Source of the DNA: Paramarasmius palmivorus
Lineage: Eukaryota; Basidiomycota; Agaricomycetes; Agaricales; Marasmiaceae
Direction: 5' to 3'
Length of the DNA: 23,972 bases
Assembly (NCBI GenBank): GCA_037176845.1
Contig: JAYKXP010000348.1
Coordinates: forward strand, 1-23,972
Shown here: one piece after another, positions 8,431 to 19,084 of the stretch
How positions within the stretch are numbered: position 1 is the stretch's first letter
How the letters are laid out: each line of letters begins with the position of its first letter
Position numbers and translations under genes: made by a program
The notes under the pieces: model-generated
What the model was told of the DNA's origin: nothing
Seen by the model: only the letters and a program-made list of their open reading frames with translations
Database searches by the model: none

Positions 8431-10610
8431 GTTCCAGATCTTGTACGATCGCATGTTGGCGCGGAATATTCGGTTTCGTGTACGCGTTGGTCCAACACCA
8501 CCCTTTCACGCCGCTCTCACCCTTCTCGTGGAATCTCGTAGCTTCTGGTTCGTTTTCTCTTCGATCGGTGTTTGGAGTCGCTCTCCATAGTGGGGTCTGT
8601 GTTGCTCCCTGAGATCGCAGTGGGTGTTTATTCATCCGGACTTTGAAGGTGGAGTTTTTGAAAGAGGGAGGAACGAGGAGTTAGTAGGATTTGCTACTCA
8701 GGGAGTCGCGGGGACAAATCGATTTCTTGGCTGCGGCGGTAACCAAGTTCGTAGGGGGTCGTTTTTCGACTACGGCAGCGTTTTGGACAAGTGGCGGAGG
8801 TTGTACACTCTTGGTAGTCTACCATTGATGCATCTTATACGGTGTCGTTTACGAGAGTTTCCTACTCGTGCGGACGAATCGGTGCAAACTGCTTGTTTGC
8901 TACTGTTTTGAGGGAGGTGAAGATTGAAGCTTGCAGTGGTCATAAGACTCGCAGTAGAGTGCATGGATACGATGCAATTGGCAGGCTGCTTTTGTTGTGT
9001 ATGCGTTTCCTTGTTTTGGTTGCTAGTAAGGGATGGGAGTGATGGTTGGATGTTGGACGCCTATTAGAGGCGGGGCTGTTCCAGGTTGTTTAAGGCTTGC
9101 ACGTATTTGGTAGCGGAGCGTTTTCGTGGGGACTTTGTACCGTAATCGTGCACGAGCCTCGTTTGGTGTGGGAATGTCGTGCTTTGTTGGCGAGCCGACT
9201 TGTTCCTCATCTGTTGACGCTGCTGCCTTGCGGATTTCGACATAAGGGCCGCGAAGAAAATTCACACGATTGATGTCGGCTATTGCTGATATTTGGGAGA
9301 GTGGGCGAGACGTTATTTTTGTTCGGGAGGAGTACATCGAGTACGCTACGAATGCCATACAACATGCCTCTCGCAGGACTGTGGTGCTACTGAGGTTCGT
9401 GTACAATTTTGTTATATTGTGGTCGCAGTCGCTGATTTCGGTTGTCAGTGTAAGACTTCGAGTTAGTGATAGTCTCATAGGGATGTGTGTATCCTGCTTC
9501 CGTTCGTTCTATATGACTGCTGACTCGATTTTATTTGTCGTCCACTTCTTGTTTTGCAGCAGGATCCGTTTAATTTTGCAGTGGCTGTTACAAGTGGCGT
9601 TTTGTTCTAAGCAATGGTAGGTGCAGGAATTGGAAGAAAAGCATGGGGTACTCTGGTCGTCGATCCCAGGCTGGACGATAAAAGTATGTCTGTTGGGTTT
9701 TGCTTGTTGTTACCTTCGTTTCGCTGACAATCTATGGCCTTGTATCTGCGGAGGAATCAGTCTCTGTGTTTTGTTGATAGGGGTTTTGTTCGCTTTTTTG
9801 TCCACCGATCTCTAGCCTGCGACGGAGGATTTGACTAGTTTGCGTGCTTTAACCCTTGAGGGAAGGACACCTATGCATCGTGTTGGGATTCTGCGATTCC
9901 TTGGATTTGCTAGTAGCCTTATCCCCTCAGGTTGATCTACCCACCGACGCGCCTATTTCTGTCCTCCGCCCCGCCTGGGTTACGATTCATAGGATTCGTT
10001 CTGTGGTGTTTGTTGAAGCAGAGACTGGTTGTTCTTGGACTTGGCCCGTGTTGTGCTTCTTCAGTGGACCAAACGAATCCAGCTTGGAACTTTTGTGTTT
10101 CTGTAGAGACAATATTTGTATTAGATTAGCGTACTGTTTTCGTTCAAAATTGTTTGAAATCGGGGTGTGGGTTTGGAGCCCCAACAATCAGCTATCAAGA
10201 TACTTTGATTTGGATGTACTTTTCTATCTTAGGTAGGAGATTTGTTCGAACAAAACTACTGTTAGTTTCCACGGGGGAATAACGGGGTCCTGTTTTGCAA
10301 CAGCCTTATTACAAACTCTGCCTCCAACATGTGATCTTGAGACCATACGGTACTCTTGCAAGGTAGCCCTCAATTCTTTCCATCTCTGCAGCGGGGAACT
10401 TCGATGATGCAGGTAGTTGTTATCTTGTGGTGAAAGTTTGATAGTGAAGTCGAGCGTTGTACTGTAACCAGTTTCTATGTCAGTGTGAAATGGTGATGAA
10501 GTAAAGGGCCCAAACGTACTTGACTGAGGAACCGCTTCTTCCGCTTCTCAGCCGATCCTACTGGAACTTGCAAAGTCCCTCACTTCTTCAGTGACAGGGA
10601 CATTGCAAAG
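8431..10610. other. Long decayed G/T-rich stretch, no confident gene
   Basis: About 2.2 kb with many short frames on both strands and no consistent exon chain. A + strand frame near 9270-9400 reads MMSAIADIWESGRDVIFVREE and is the most protein-like. Others are Leu/Phe/Cys/Val-rich in a way that T/G-rich DNA produces by chance. It probably continues the graveyard of multi-copy genes to the left. Confidence 0.35.
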
Positions 10611-11161
<551 letters not shown>

Positions 11162-14100
11162 CTAAGCAGAGGAACGCACACAGCGGCGTTTCGACGATCT
11201 AGCATGATCCCCACCGTTCACAGTCTTGCGTTTTGGGCCCGCCTGATCCACCGGTTCATTCAAGGCCTGGTGAAGGCTGTGTTCCAACGTTAGCCGCTAT
11301 AGTCAAAGGACAGTTCCAACTCACAGTTCATTGACCAGGCGATCTATCACCCAATAGACCGACCTAACTCCCTCTTCCCACATACCCAGTGCATCCTCAT
11401 GACCGCCCGCATCGTGCCACCAACGAAGAACGACCAAGAACAGGACAATACCATGGTCTCCTCGTAGGTGCATTTCCGAGAGGTCGGCAGATTCATCTGG
11501 AATGATGAACCCATTGTGGTTCAAAGCCTGCTCTGGAAAAGCCGACGCCCACCATGTCCACCATTGAACACGTAGCAGTTCTAGTTTGGCCAATCCCGGT
11601 GCTCCCCAATTCCGGCTACGAGATCTACCTCCCTTGTTCCATTGTTCAATGCACCCAGGTCGAGTTAATTTCGGCGCTTTCTGAGGGAAATTTATGAGAA
11701 GCAATATCCTATCACATGCGTCCTTTACATACCTTGTCCGGATAACCAGGCACTTTCTCCCACAACTCCTGCAGATCTGCCCACCGAAATACGAGAGACT
11801 TCCAAATCTGTGGGCGAGCAGGCCCTGAATACTTCGCCGGTGAAGCCAGTAGGTAGTCGACAAACCACTGAATAGTGGGGCTATCGTGGTCTCCCGGTTC
11901 ATATCCATAGCCAACCGGGATGCTAATTGAAGCATACACCCTGATGACGTCTTCACATCGTGAGCTCGAAGAGTCGATTACCTCTTGCTCGTCCTGTACA
12001 GCTGGACCTTCATGAGGACGTGGGCTCGCGGTGGAATGACGGTGCGCTGATGTAGAGAGGGACTCGGTATCACTGAGAATAGCAGGGAGCGGAGTATCAG
12101 CATCAGCCAGATTCGATGTTGAGAGAGAAACGACGGCGTCGTTAGGAACGGCTGGGTGCAGCATATGAGCCTCAGTCGGATCAGGTGTTGGAGTCCGAGG
12201 CTCAGCCGGATCTGCCATAATTGAAGGTACGCGACCATCTTCTATAGGAGTCATGGCTTCATCCATTGCCTCTGGATCCTCCTCTGGTGGCTATCAAGCA
12301 AGAAAATTAGTCTAGTCAAACGAGACTAACAAACATTTTGTACACACCGAAGGCCATGGATTGTCGCCCAAGGGATCCTCTTGCCTCTGATACCACATAT
12401 CAGTCAAACGAGAAACGTATGCAACCCAAACAGTTCTGGCTTTGGATCTCTCTGGTGTGAGACTGACCACCAAGTCTGTAAGCGTCGCCGTAGTCACAGT
12501 AGAGTCGTCCTTGATGAACCGTTCGCACTCATCTAGAATTCGACGCCGTGCCGGTGAAGATCCAGACTCTGCGGAAATCTCAACATTCGAACCGTTATCT
12601 GCCCCCTGTACTAACTGGTGAGTCACTTCAAATATTGATGACACGATATTGCTCACCTCTGATGTCGACTCTTTACTCAGACGACTTGAACGCCGGGGTA
12701 CCAGTGTCGAAGACCTCACGTGCCTTGGGACCTTCGGTTTCTTGGCTGGACCCGCCTTCAAAGGTTTCTCGAAAATGTCTCGGTCTAAGCCCAACGACGC
12801 CAGCAGCTGCTTGTTCCTGCAGATGTTCTCCGTCTGCTGCGCCATGTATGATCCCTCCGGGTACTGGGGAGTAGGCTGACGAGCACGTTCTACCGGTTCC
12901 TCCTCCGAGTCGCTGTCGCTGCCCGACTCATTCCCATATGCATCGTCATCACCTCCAACCAACTCCTCTGAACCAAGTGATTCAGACCCATCAGTCAGGT
13001 CATCTTCGTCGATACATTGCTTTCGCTTCCCCTTGCCCTTTTTCGAAACGAGTTTCCTAGGGGACGGAACCCTGGGCAAGATGTTCGGAGGTTCTTCGGA
13101 AGTTGATTTCTGTGCGTCAGCCGCGGCAGATGTGTTCTCATTCGAATCTCCCGGTGCAGTTCCCGAATTACAGTCGTCTTTGATAAGACCTTTGGAGACC
13201 TGGTCCTGTCGTATAAAGCGAAGCCAGCGATAAAAGAACTCGATGAACGGTCTGAACTTGTCGGTGTTGAACTGGGTTATCTTAGGTGTTCCTGGAGGTG
13301 AAGCGCTTAACCTAACGGACTATCAGCACAACTTTCACCACCCCAACAGAAAAGCACACGCACGTAGCCGAATCGAATAGGTCATTTCCATCCATATCCT
13401 CCCCTACCAAGACCACTATCGATAACCCCGTTTGACGATGAAGGGTATCAATGATTGGTTGAATGATCCTCCCCACACTGCGCCGTGTCCTGTTGCAAGT
13501 ACGTCACCCTCGACGATCACAGGTGAATGTAGCACATTGCTTACCGTGAATTTTGAACGCCTTCACCCGTTCTACCCTCCTTAGCGTCCTCGTAACTCTT
13601 TAGGGCTGACTCCAAATTCGTCTGGATTCCATCTAGGACATGCTGACGTTTTTCATCGTCAAGAGAATTCCAAACGGTCGCCGCCGCCTCACGACGATTA
13701 GGTAAACGATCTAATCTTCCGGTTTCCTTGGACTGTCCAGCGACCTTGTCCTTGTAGTCCGGATGGGACATCAGGAAATTCTTGACTTGTTGTTTACGAG
13801 GTCGCTTCTCCTCTTTCACCACCGACTTCAAAAACTTTTCGACTGACTCTCCTTCCTTCCCACGCAAGTTACTGGCTCTCCAGTAAAAATACCGTTTAAG
13901 CGCCTAAAAGACAAAATTAGTGAGGAACCCAATCGACATGACATCATCGTACCTGCCCTTGCCTTTCCTCTGGACTTTCGTTGATCTGCACGGCCAATAC
14001 ACGGCGCCTGTGTGTCTTTTTCTGATCACGGGTTAACGAATCCATATCCACCTCCGGAACTGGTTCCATCTGTTTAGCTGGAGGAGGTGGGTACTTGTCC

Positions 14101-14933
14101 ACCGGAAACTTTGCCAAGAACTTTGCCGCAAAAGCTCTTAACCAATCTCCGCTCTCTTTAGAACGACGCGGTAGCTTTTCGTACTCGGGATATGCCTCCT
14201 CCAGCATATCAAGTTGCTCCCCTTGGTAATTACCCGGATTACCAGAACGACGTTTTCGTTTCGATGAGGACGCTGGCTGTATCTCAGCGTTAGTGAATGG
14301 CAAGGCGTTATTCGTGAGGGAATGGGCAGCTATGTCAAAGAGAGAAACGATTAGAGAAATGGTTTTTACTTTTTAAATGTGACGCACCGTCGCCCTCGCG
14401 GATCTCGTCCCCTGCACTTGTGGCCGCAGATGAGGTAGCTCGCTGACTATCCAATATTGGCAACGCGTCTTGATGGAAAAGGTCCTCATTAAAGGGTAGA
14501 CGTTCCTCAAGAACAATGTGATACTTACCACAAGGTTGCTCATTGGCTTGCGTAGATCCCACTGGAGGCTCTGCATTGAGTCGGTGAGTAGATCTTGAAG
14601 CGAGAGGAAATACATACATACCGTCCTCATCTCCCGCCATAGCGTCGTCTTCAGCCTCCTTGTCTAAGCTCTTCGGAGGTAACTCTTCCATGGTCTTGCC
14701 TGTCCTTTCTTTTCCTGTGAAATAAACGCGTCTCAGTTTTTTTTTTTCTTTGAGTGGCCAAAATGAAAGAAAACACCAAAAAAAACAACGACGCGACCCC
14801 AATGTCACCGCGGAGAAAAATCGATATACAAATAATAAAGAGAACAGAACGCACCCGCCGGACACGACAAATGAACACCTTCGTCCTGTGAATCGTTTTG
14901 TGCGTGCTCTTCATGGCTGTACTGGGTTGACAT
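11162..14933 (-). CDS. Ten-exon gene, 1061-aa protein of unknown function
   Basis: My model joins 14933-14879, 14714-14622, 14570-14388, 14329-13953, 13903-13545, 13489-13364, 13311-12348, 12290-11733, 11680-11325 and 11276-11162. The exons sum to 3186 bases (1061 codons plus TAG), every junction keeps phase, and all nine introns are GT-AG. Start MSTQYSHEEH is the first ATG in frame. A second ATG at 14691 (MEELPPKS) is in the same frame. Visible parts: a KRKRR nuclear-signal-like patch at residues 134-138; a charged conserved-looking segment around 143-350 (NYQGEQLDMLEEAYPEYEK, then LKRYFYWRASNLRGKEGESV); RSVGRIIQPIIDTLHRQTG; a Lys-rich stretch (488-495) followed by a strongly acidic Ser/Asp/Glu tract (about 499-535); a Trp-rich C-terminal region (WWTWWASAFPEQ, LRWWHDAG); and a basic end SSKRRC. 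I associate this architecture with uncharacterised multi-copy agaricomycete proteins. A nuclear location is inferred. Two in-frame exon-3 variants are possible because a GTAAGT occurs inside it. Confidence 0.85.
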
Positions 14934-15229
14934 GGTGTAGGACCTTGGAGGTTTTGGAATGAGATACCGTAGAATGGAGCTGAGCAGAGTACCTGTGAGA
15001 CATCTCACCAAAGCATCTCTGAGCCACCCCATCTTCAAGCCCGGTCAGATCTCAACGATCCTAGCGGATTGTGCGAGGGCCCCGCGTGTTCAGACGAAAG
15101 CTCCAAGGGGTGGCGCCCGGATCGTTCGGAGTCAATCATTTCAAATATACGCGCTTCAAGACCAAATAAATAGTATTGATTCATTCTCAGCAAAGAATTA
15201 AAAAAAAAGGTTGGGTGAATGTTGAACGT
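14934..15229. promoter_or_regulatory. Upstream region of the 1061-aa gene
   Basis: About 300 bases separate the start of the 1061-aa gene from the 3' end of the next minus-strand gene, so this stretch must hold the promoter of one and the terminator of the other. An AATAAA-like ACCAAATAAATAG lies near 15160-15172 on the + strand. No TATA box is assigned. Confidence 0.35.
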
Positions 15230-15834
15230 TTAACCCTGGGCGTTTGCATTCGAGCTCTGAGATTGCTAAGACGTTCGATGAGCCAGGCGAACGCGCTACC
15301 TGCGAGATATCGATGTACCTTTTTCTTGATCGCGCGTCGCTCGCGAGCCTTGGCGTTGAGGATATCCCGGTTCCGCTGGTAATAACGACTTTGTGTCAAG
15401 CGTCGATCTTCCCTGAAATCCTCCCAGGCCGTCGGGTCTCTCCTCAGAGTGTTTATTCTCCTAAGTACAGTGTGAAACAACTTCAGAGGGAAGCAGCGGC
15501 GTGTTTGTATTACAAAAATCACGTACAACTTTTGACTTTGAAGTGCATTAGTTTTCAAGGTCTCTCTGTTTCTGTTTCCAGGCATCAATGAAAATAGGGA
15601 CATCGTGACAGTTAATCCGAGAACATACCGAAGATAGCGAGCATGAGAAGCCTCCCTCTTCACCAGCAAGCCACGGAATTGTCGCCGGTAGCGTTGCATC
15701 ATGGTCACCGAATCTTCATCCTCAATAGCATGTGCAAACCGATCCTTCAACCAAATCCTCTCTTCTTCTCCCTCTAAATCCAGCCTGGCGGAAGAGCGGA
15801 TACTCGCGATGTTTTCAGGATCTGAATTCGTCAT
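15230..15834 (-). CDS. Small basic protein, several exons, unknown function
   Basis: Exons 15834-15629, 15571-15527 and 15460 onward join with consistent phase (introns 57 and 66 bp). A further intron at 15318-15257 (GTACAT...CTCAG) would give the ending KKKSSNANAQG and a stop at 15230-15232. Reading through instead gives about 174 residues to 15187, with a less natural hydrophobic tail. The start at 15834 (MTNSDPENIA) lies directly after a GTGAGT...TCTCAG intron (15885-15835) in the leader. The product is acidic near 20-42 and then strongly basic, with SRYYQRNRDILNAKARERR, a helical Arg-rich segment seen in many small fungal proteins of unknown role and probably nucleic-acid or protein binding. 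It is divergent from the two-domain gene at 16115. Confidence 0.6.
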
Positions 15835-16114
15835 CTGAGAACATTGTAGTGAGGCATAAACGGCGAAAGGTCGCGTAGAACTCACCTGAGCTCAGACCAC
15901 GTTGATGTCACTGAGAGAGCCTGTTTCGTCACGGTCACACGTGTAACCCCTTGTAACATCAGGATCAGTCACATCAAAATCACATATCAACCTGTCAACG
16001 CCTTCATTTCTTCTTTGATCCTTCTCTTCTTCTATAATTTCTGCCCACTCTCTCTTCACGATGTAAGCCTTCTGCTCTACCTAGTCTTATTATACCCTCA
16101 CTGGAACCTTTTAG
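15835..16114. promoter_or_regulatory. Shared divergent promoter with a leader intron on each side
   Basis: The minus-strand start (15834) and the plus-strand start (16115) are 280 bp apart. On each side a 51-52 bp GT-AG intron ends exactly before the ATG: 15885-15835 on the minus strand (TCTCAG then ATG) and 16063-16114 on the plus strand (TTTTAG then ATG). The core between them (about 15890-16060) has a pyrimidine-rich tract near 16000-16050 on the + strand. Shared regulation is an inference from the arrangement. Confidence 0.5.
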
Positions 16115-16994
16115 ATGACAGGCATAGACGAGGAGGTCTGCGAGCGTCTGGCACGCCTCGCCACAGAAGATGCGCCAGAACATATTGAGGGAGAGGAAGA
16201 TCCCTTTATTCGAGCGGCCAACAACCACATACGCAGTCCCAATCCAACAACAACGAGGTCAAGCACCGGTTTTGTAGCATATGTTGTTTTCAACGGGAGA
16301 GTTAAAGGTGTGCATTATACTTGGTGCGTCAGTCTCAAGCTACACCTACCGTGGTCTCGACCATTTGATACATCTTTCAATATGACAGGGACTCTTGTAG
16401 TCACTCCGTTGCTGGATTTCCAAAACACAACTATCGCGGTTTTCGTTCCGCTCGTGAAGCCGAAGCCGCGTGGGCTGAAGCGACGCAGAAAGGAATTCTC
16501 GGTGATCCCGAGGATCTGACTATTGTCGTGAAATCGTCATCCAATGATACCGGCCAGAAGAAAGGGAAGGTCAAGGCAACGGTTCGTTGAGCTTGCAGTT
16601 AGTAATGACCGCACCACTGAATTCACTTCGGCAGGCCCAGATCAAAGAGGAAACGAAGGCGCCCGCCACGCCGCTTCTGGCGTCTAAAACGCCAGGATCG
16701 CCTTCCTACCATCATGCGTCTTCTACCTCCCGCGGAAACGGTAGCCAGAGCCTGCGCCGGTTTTGGTGGGTAGTGATCAAGGGCGTTGAGCCAGGCGTGT
16801 ACACGTCCGAGTAAGTGGTGGATCTACAACTATTGTCACTTGTCTAAGACATCAGAAACAGGTCGGCAGCCCGTGAAGCAGCGGGAGAGCATAGTTTAGT
16901 GGTTGTGGAGCGTCTGGGCACCCCGGAAAAGGCCGAATCGCTGTGGTCCACAGCCCTCAACACTGGCCGTGTCACTCTCCTGCCTCCGACGTAA
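16115..16994 (+). CDS. Protein with two viroplasmin/RNase H1 N-terminal-type domains
   Basis: Exons 16115-16323, 16389-16581, 16635-16810 and 16862-16994 sum to 711 bases (236 aa). The three introns are 65, 53 and 51 bp and all phases agree. Domain 1 (about residues 54-98) reads YVVFNGRVKGVHYTW, then VAGFPKHNYRGFRSAREAE and AAW. This is the pattern of the small domain found at the N-terminus of eukaryotic RNase H1, where it binds RNA/DNA hybrids or double-stranded RNA, and in viroplasmin-type proteins. Domain 2 (about 178-221) reads WWVVIKGVEPGVYTSE, then LGTPEKAESLW, and lacks the GFP-x-Y-x-F centre, so it is divergent. No RNase H catalytic domain follows. The linker is Ser/Thr/Pro/Lys-rich and unstructured-looking. 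A nucleic-acid-binding role is inferred. Such domains are abundant in agaricomycete proteins of unknown function. Confidence 0.8.
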
Positions 16995-17626
16995 TGATAG
17001 TTGATTTGTATTCATGATGTGGTGTCTATTCAATGAAAAGTATATTTGATCTCTATATCATTCTAAGAGAATGGATATTACTGGACTATCCCACTGGCTA
17101 AGAGGGACGTACAAGGATTTGACTCACACTTCGACCAAATACCTCAAAGCATATTGGAGAATTTACGAGTCCCTCGTTGGTCTTTTGACGATCTACTCTT
17201 ATAGTCTACGAATAGAGCTTTGTAACTCGTGAAATTGTCAATATTTGAGGCTACAGACACAGAAAAAAAAACAGATTTTAGGAGACGTTCGATACTGGGA
17301 GGTAAATCGCCGCAGAACATGGTATTGATTTGTATTGGTGAACACCGAGGTTCAATAGACAGACCAGTTCGCTCTCGTCCGGCAATTTTCTCGTACCGAT
17401 TCGCCAGGATATTGATCCATGGACTCAACTGGACTATTCAAGCTTTTCAAGAGTTCACTTGCGACCTCTACGATGCAGAAAATGCGCAAAGACGTCTGTG
17501 TCGACGTGATTTTCTGTCATTGACATTTCGACAAAGTCAACATCGCTTGCCCCCAGTTTGACAACAATTGGTTTTGTGATCCGCGAGACGATTCCTTCCC
17601 TCTTACTACCAACATCCCTTTGTACA
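16995..17626. other. Spacer; one unassigned open frame
   Basis: This stretch lies between two + strand genes. A + strand frame (about 17229-17561) and an overlapping minus-strand frame (17144-17428) are both open, but neither has an ATG with splice support or a recognised motif. The pyrimidine-rich stretch CTTCCCTCTTACTACC near 17593 resembles the leader of the cysteine-rich gene that follows. Confidence 0.35.
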
Positions 17627-18224
17627 ATGCCAACGACAGTGAACATTCCGTGCACTCATCCAGCGTGTAGCACAGTCGAAGACGGCCGGTGTCGGCTTAG
17701 AGGTGAGCTCTTTCCACACATGGAATACAAACTGAAATTGATATTCTTTGCACTAGCTAGTCCGCTCTTTTGGCAGGCGACGTTTGCCTGGGGATGCCAT
17801 TGCAGCTGGGGAGAATCATGCGATGGTCACTGTCGTCTTCCTCGTGCGTTGAGTCATATGCTAATGGGTTAATTGTTGCTGAAAATCAGTTGATAGCGGT
17901 CCAAGGACGACTGTACTGGGATGTGGTTTGGCACTGCGCCTGTCCAACATGGGGATCACCCTGCTTGGGGACTTGTGACGGCTTTCGAAAAGGTCAGAGT
18001 CGTTGGCTGACACCTCAAGAATGGACAAGACTACGAGGACCTTATTATCCCGACCGTGACAGCGGTTCCAAGGTATGGGCATCGTCCCCGACAATGACCC
18101 CGGAGGAGGAACGCGAACGCATCCGTTGCGGCTGGGGACGGTAGGTCAGCTGCGTATCTGACTCCACTCTACTCACCTAATTTTTTTCAGCTTACCTTGC
18201 CGTCAGGACTGGCCCAAACTCTAG
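17627..18224 (+). CDS. Cysteine-rich 146-aa protein, four exons
   Basis: Exons 17627-17702, 17757-17843, 17897-18140 and 18191-18224 sum to 441 bases. The introns (54, 53 and 50 bp) have donors GTGAGC, GTGCGT and GTAGGT, and the second carries a TGCTAAT branch-like site. The protein starts MPTTVNIPCTHPACS and shows no signal peptide. Its core carries two similar cysteine modules, GCHCSWGESCDGHC and HCACPTWGSPCLGTC, each of the form C-x-C-(5)-C-x(2)-G/x-C. More cysteines lie near both ends (CTHPAC, RCGWGRLPC). This could be a metal-binding or disulphide-bonded fold. An Arg/Pro/Trp-rich segment follows (TPQEWTRLRGPYYP). I do not recognise the family. ATG 17627 is the first in frame; upstream codons in that frame contain no other ATG back to a TTG. 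Confidence 0.65.
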
Positions 18225-18420
18225 TTGGTTAGTAGTTTGCTGAGTATTGTACTTGAACTGAGATATGTATCGTCGCCAAATCAAATCAAATCAAAATTTT
18301 TTTTGGTACATTCGAACTATAATCACTCCTCTTCTCCCTCATCCTCTTCCTCCATCCCCTCATATTCTATGGAGCCGTCTCGTTCAACCGCTTCGTATAC
18401 CGATGAGAGGTGACTAAGTA
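18225..18420. other. Spacer with CAAAT microsatellite and pyrimidine tract
   Basis: A short tandem CAAAT repeat (about 18276-18296) is followed by a CT-rich tract (about 18325-18362) and a short frame MEPSRSTASYTDER (18369-18413). That could be the first exon of a + strand transcript, but no following exon was found. Beyond it lies the 3' end of a minus-strand gene. Confidence 0.35.
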
Positions 18421-18886
18421 TCAGGGGGAAAAATCAGATAGGGAAAGGTTCCGAATACAATGGTTCACGCACACAATGACCTCGTTACATTTCTCCGTCC
18501 AATTGTCCGAGGTTAACGCGTCATCTTGGTCCCAAACGACAATGATGGGACCAAGCCATGGTCGCATCAGCCCTTCTGCTTCCAGTTCTCGCGTAACACT
18601 GACATTCTCCTGAAAGTCGTTGCGCGCCGTTTGTTCTATGAAGTAAATGGTGCAACAATCCGTTTGGACGCGAATATTCTGGATAGAACGGCGTTCACTG
18701 GCTTGCATGTAAGGACGAAAATCCCGTGCGTCAACCTTTTGCCGTTCAAGTGTAACAAGTTCCGGCTCGTCGGACACCGGGAACAATAAAATTGTCTACC
18801 GTTCACGAGTGAGTCGCTGTAGATAACCACACCAACTGACAACGTACCTTGAGACTGAGCCGACGTGACGACCGTTGAGATCTCAT
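18421..18886 (-). CDS. Two-exon gene, 137-aa protein of unknown function
   Basis: Exon 1 is 18886-18848 (13 codons, MRSQRSSRRLSLK). A 52-bp intron with GTACGT donor and a GACTCAC branch-like site follows (18847-18796). Exon 2 is 18795-18421. The total is 414 bases in phase. The start is basic and Ser-rich. The body contains ERQKVDARDFRPYMQASERR and a hydrophobic strand after GLMRPWLGPIIVVWD, a pattern reminiscent of short agaricomycete proteins ending in a Pro-Trp-x-Gly strand. No function is known to me. It lies 198 bp downstream of the dioxygenase gene on the same strand. The overlapping + strand frame is treated as a shadow. Confidence 0.55.
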
Positions 18887-19084
18887 GGAGGTTTGTGAAA
18901 AGGGAGTTATTGTGGCTGTAGTACAAAGAGAAATCAATCATTGATAGGCATGTTAATATTGGGTATGATTGCCGGGGACACACCAGTGGGGCAAATAAGA
19001 AACTATCAGAATACAATCAGAATATAAATCGGGGCCGATAGGCTTTGATGGCTCGGGAAAATCAAATATGATGCATTGTGGTAA

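Noticed and set aside
9023..9478. A 151-codon minus-strand frame
   Set aside because: It is Thr/Arg/Ile/Ser-rich as expected from the A/C-rich complement of G/T-rich DNA; no motif, start or splice evidence supports it.
12548..12879. Plus-strand frames within 12548-12879
   Set aside because: They are shadows of exon 7 of the 1061-aa gene, which is phase-consistent with nine introns.
18526..18789. An 87-codon + strand frame over the 137-aa gene
   Set aside because: The minus-strand frame has a good intron, phase-consistent start and protein-like motifs; the + frame lacks splice or family support.
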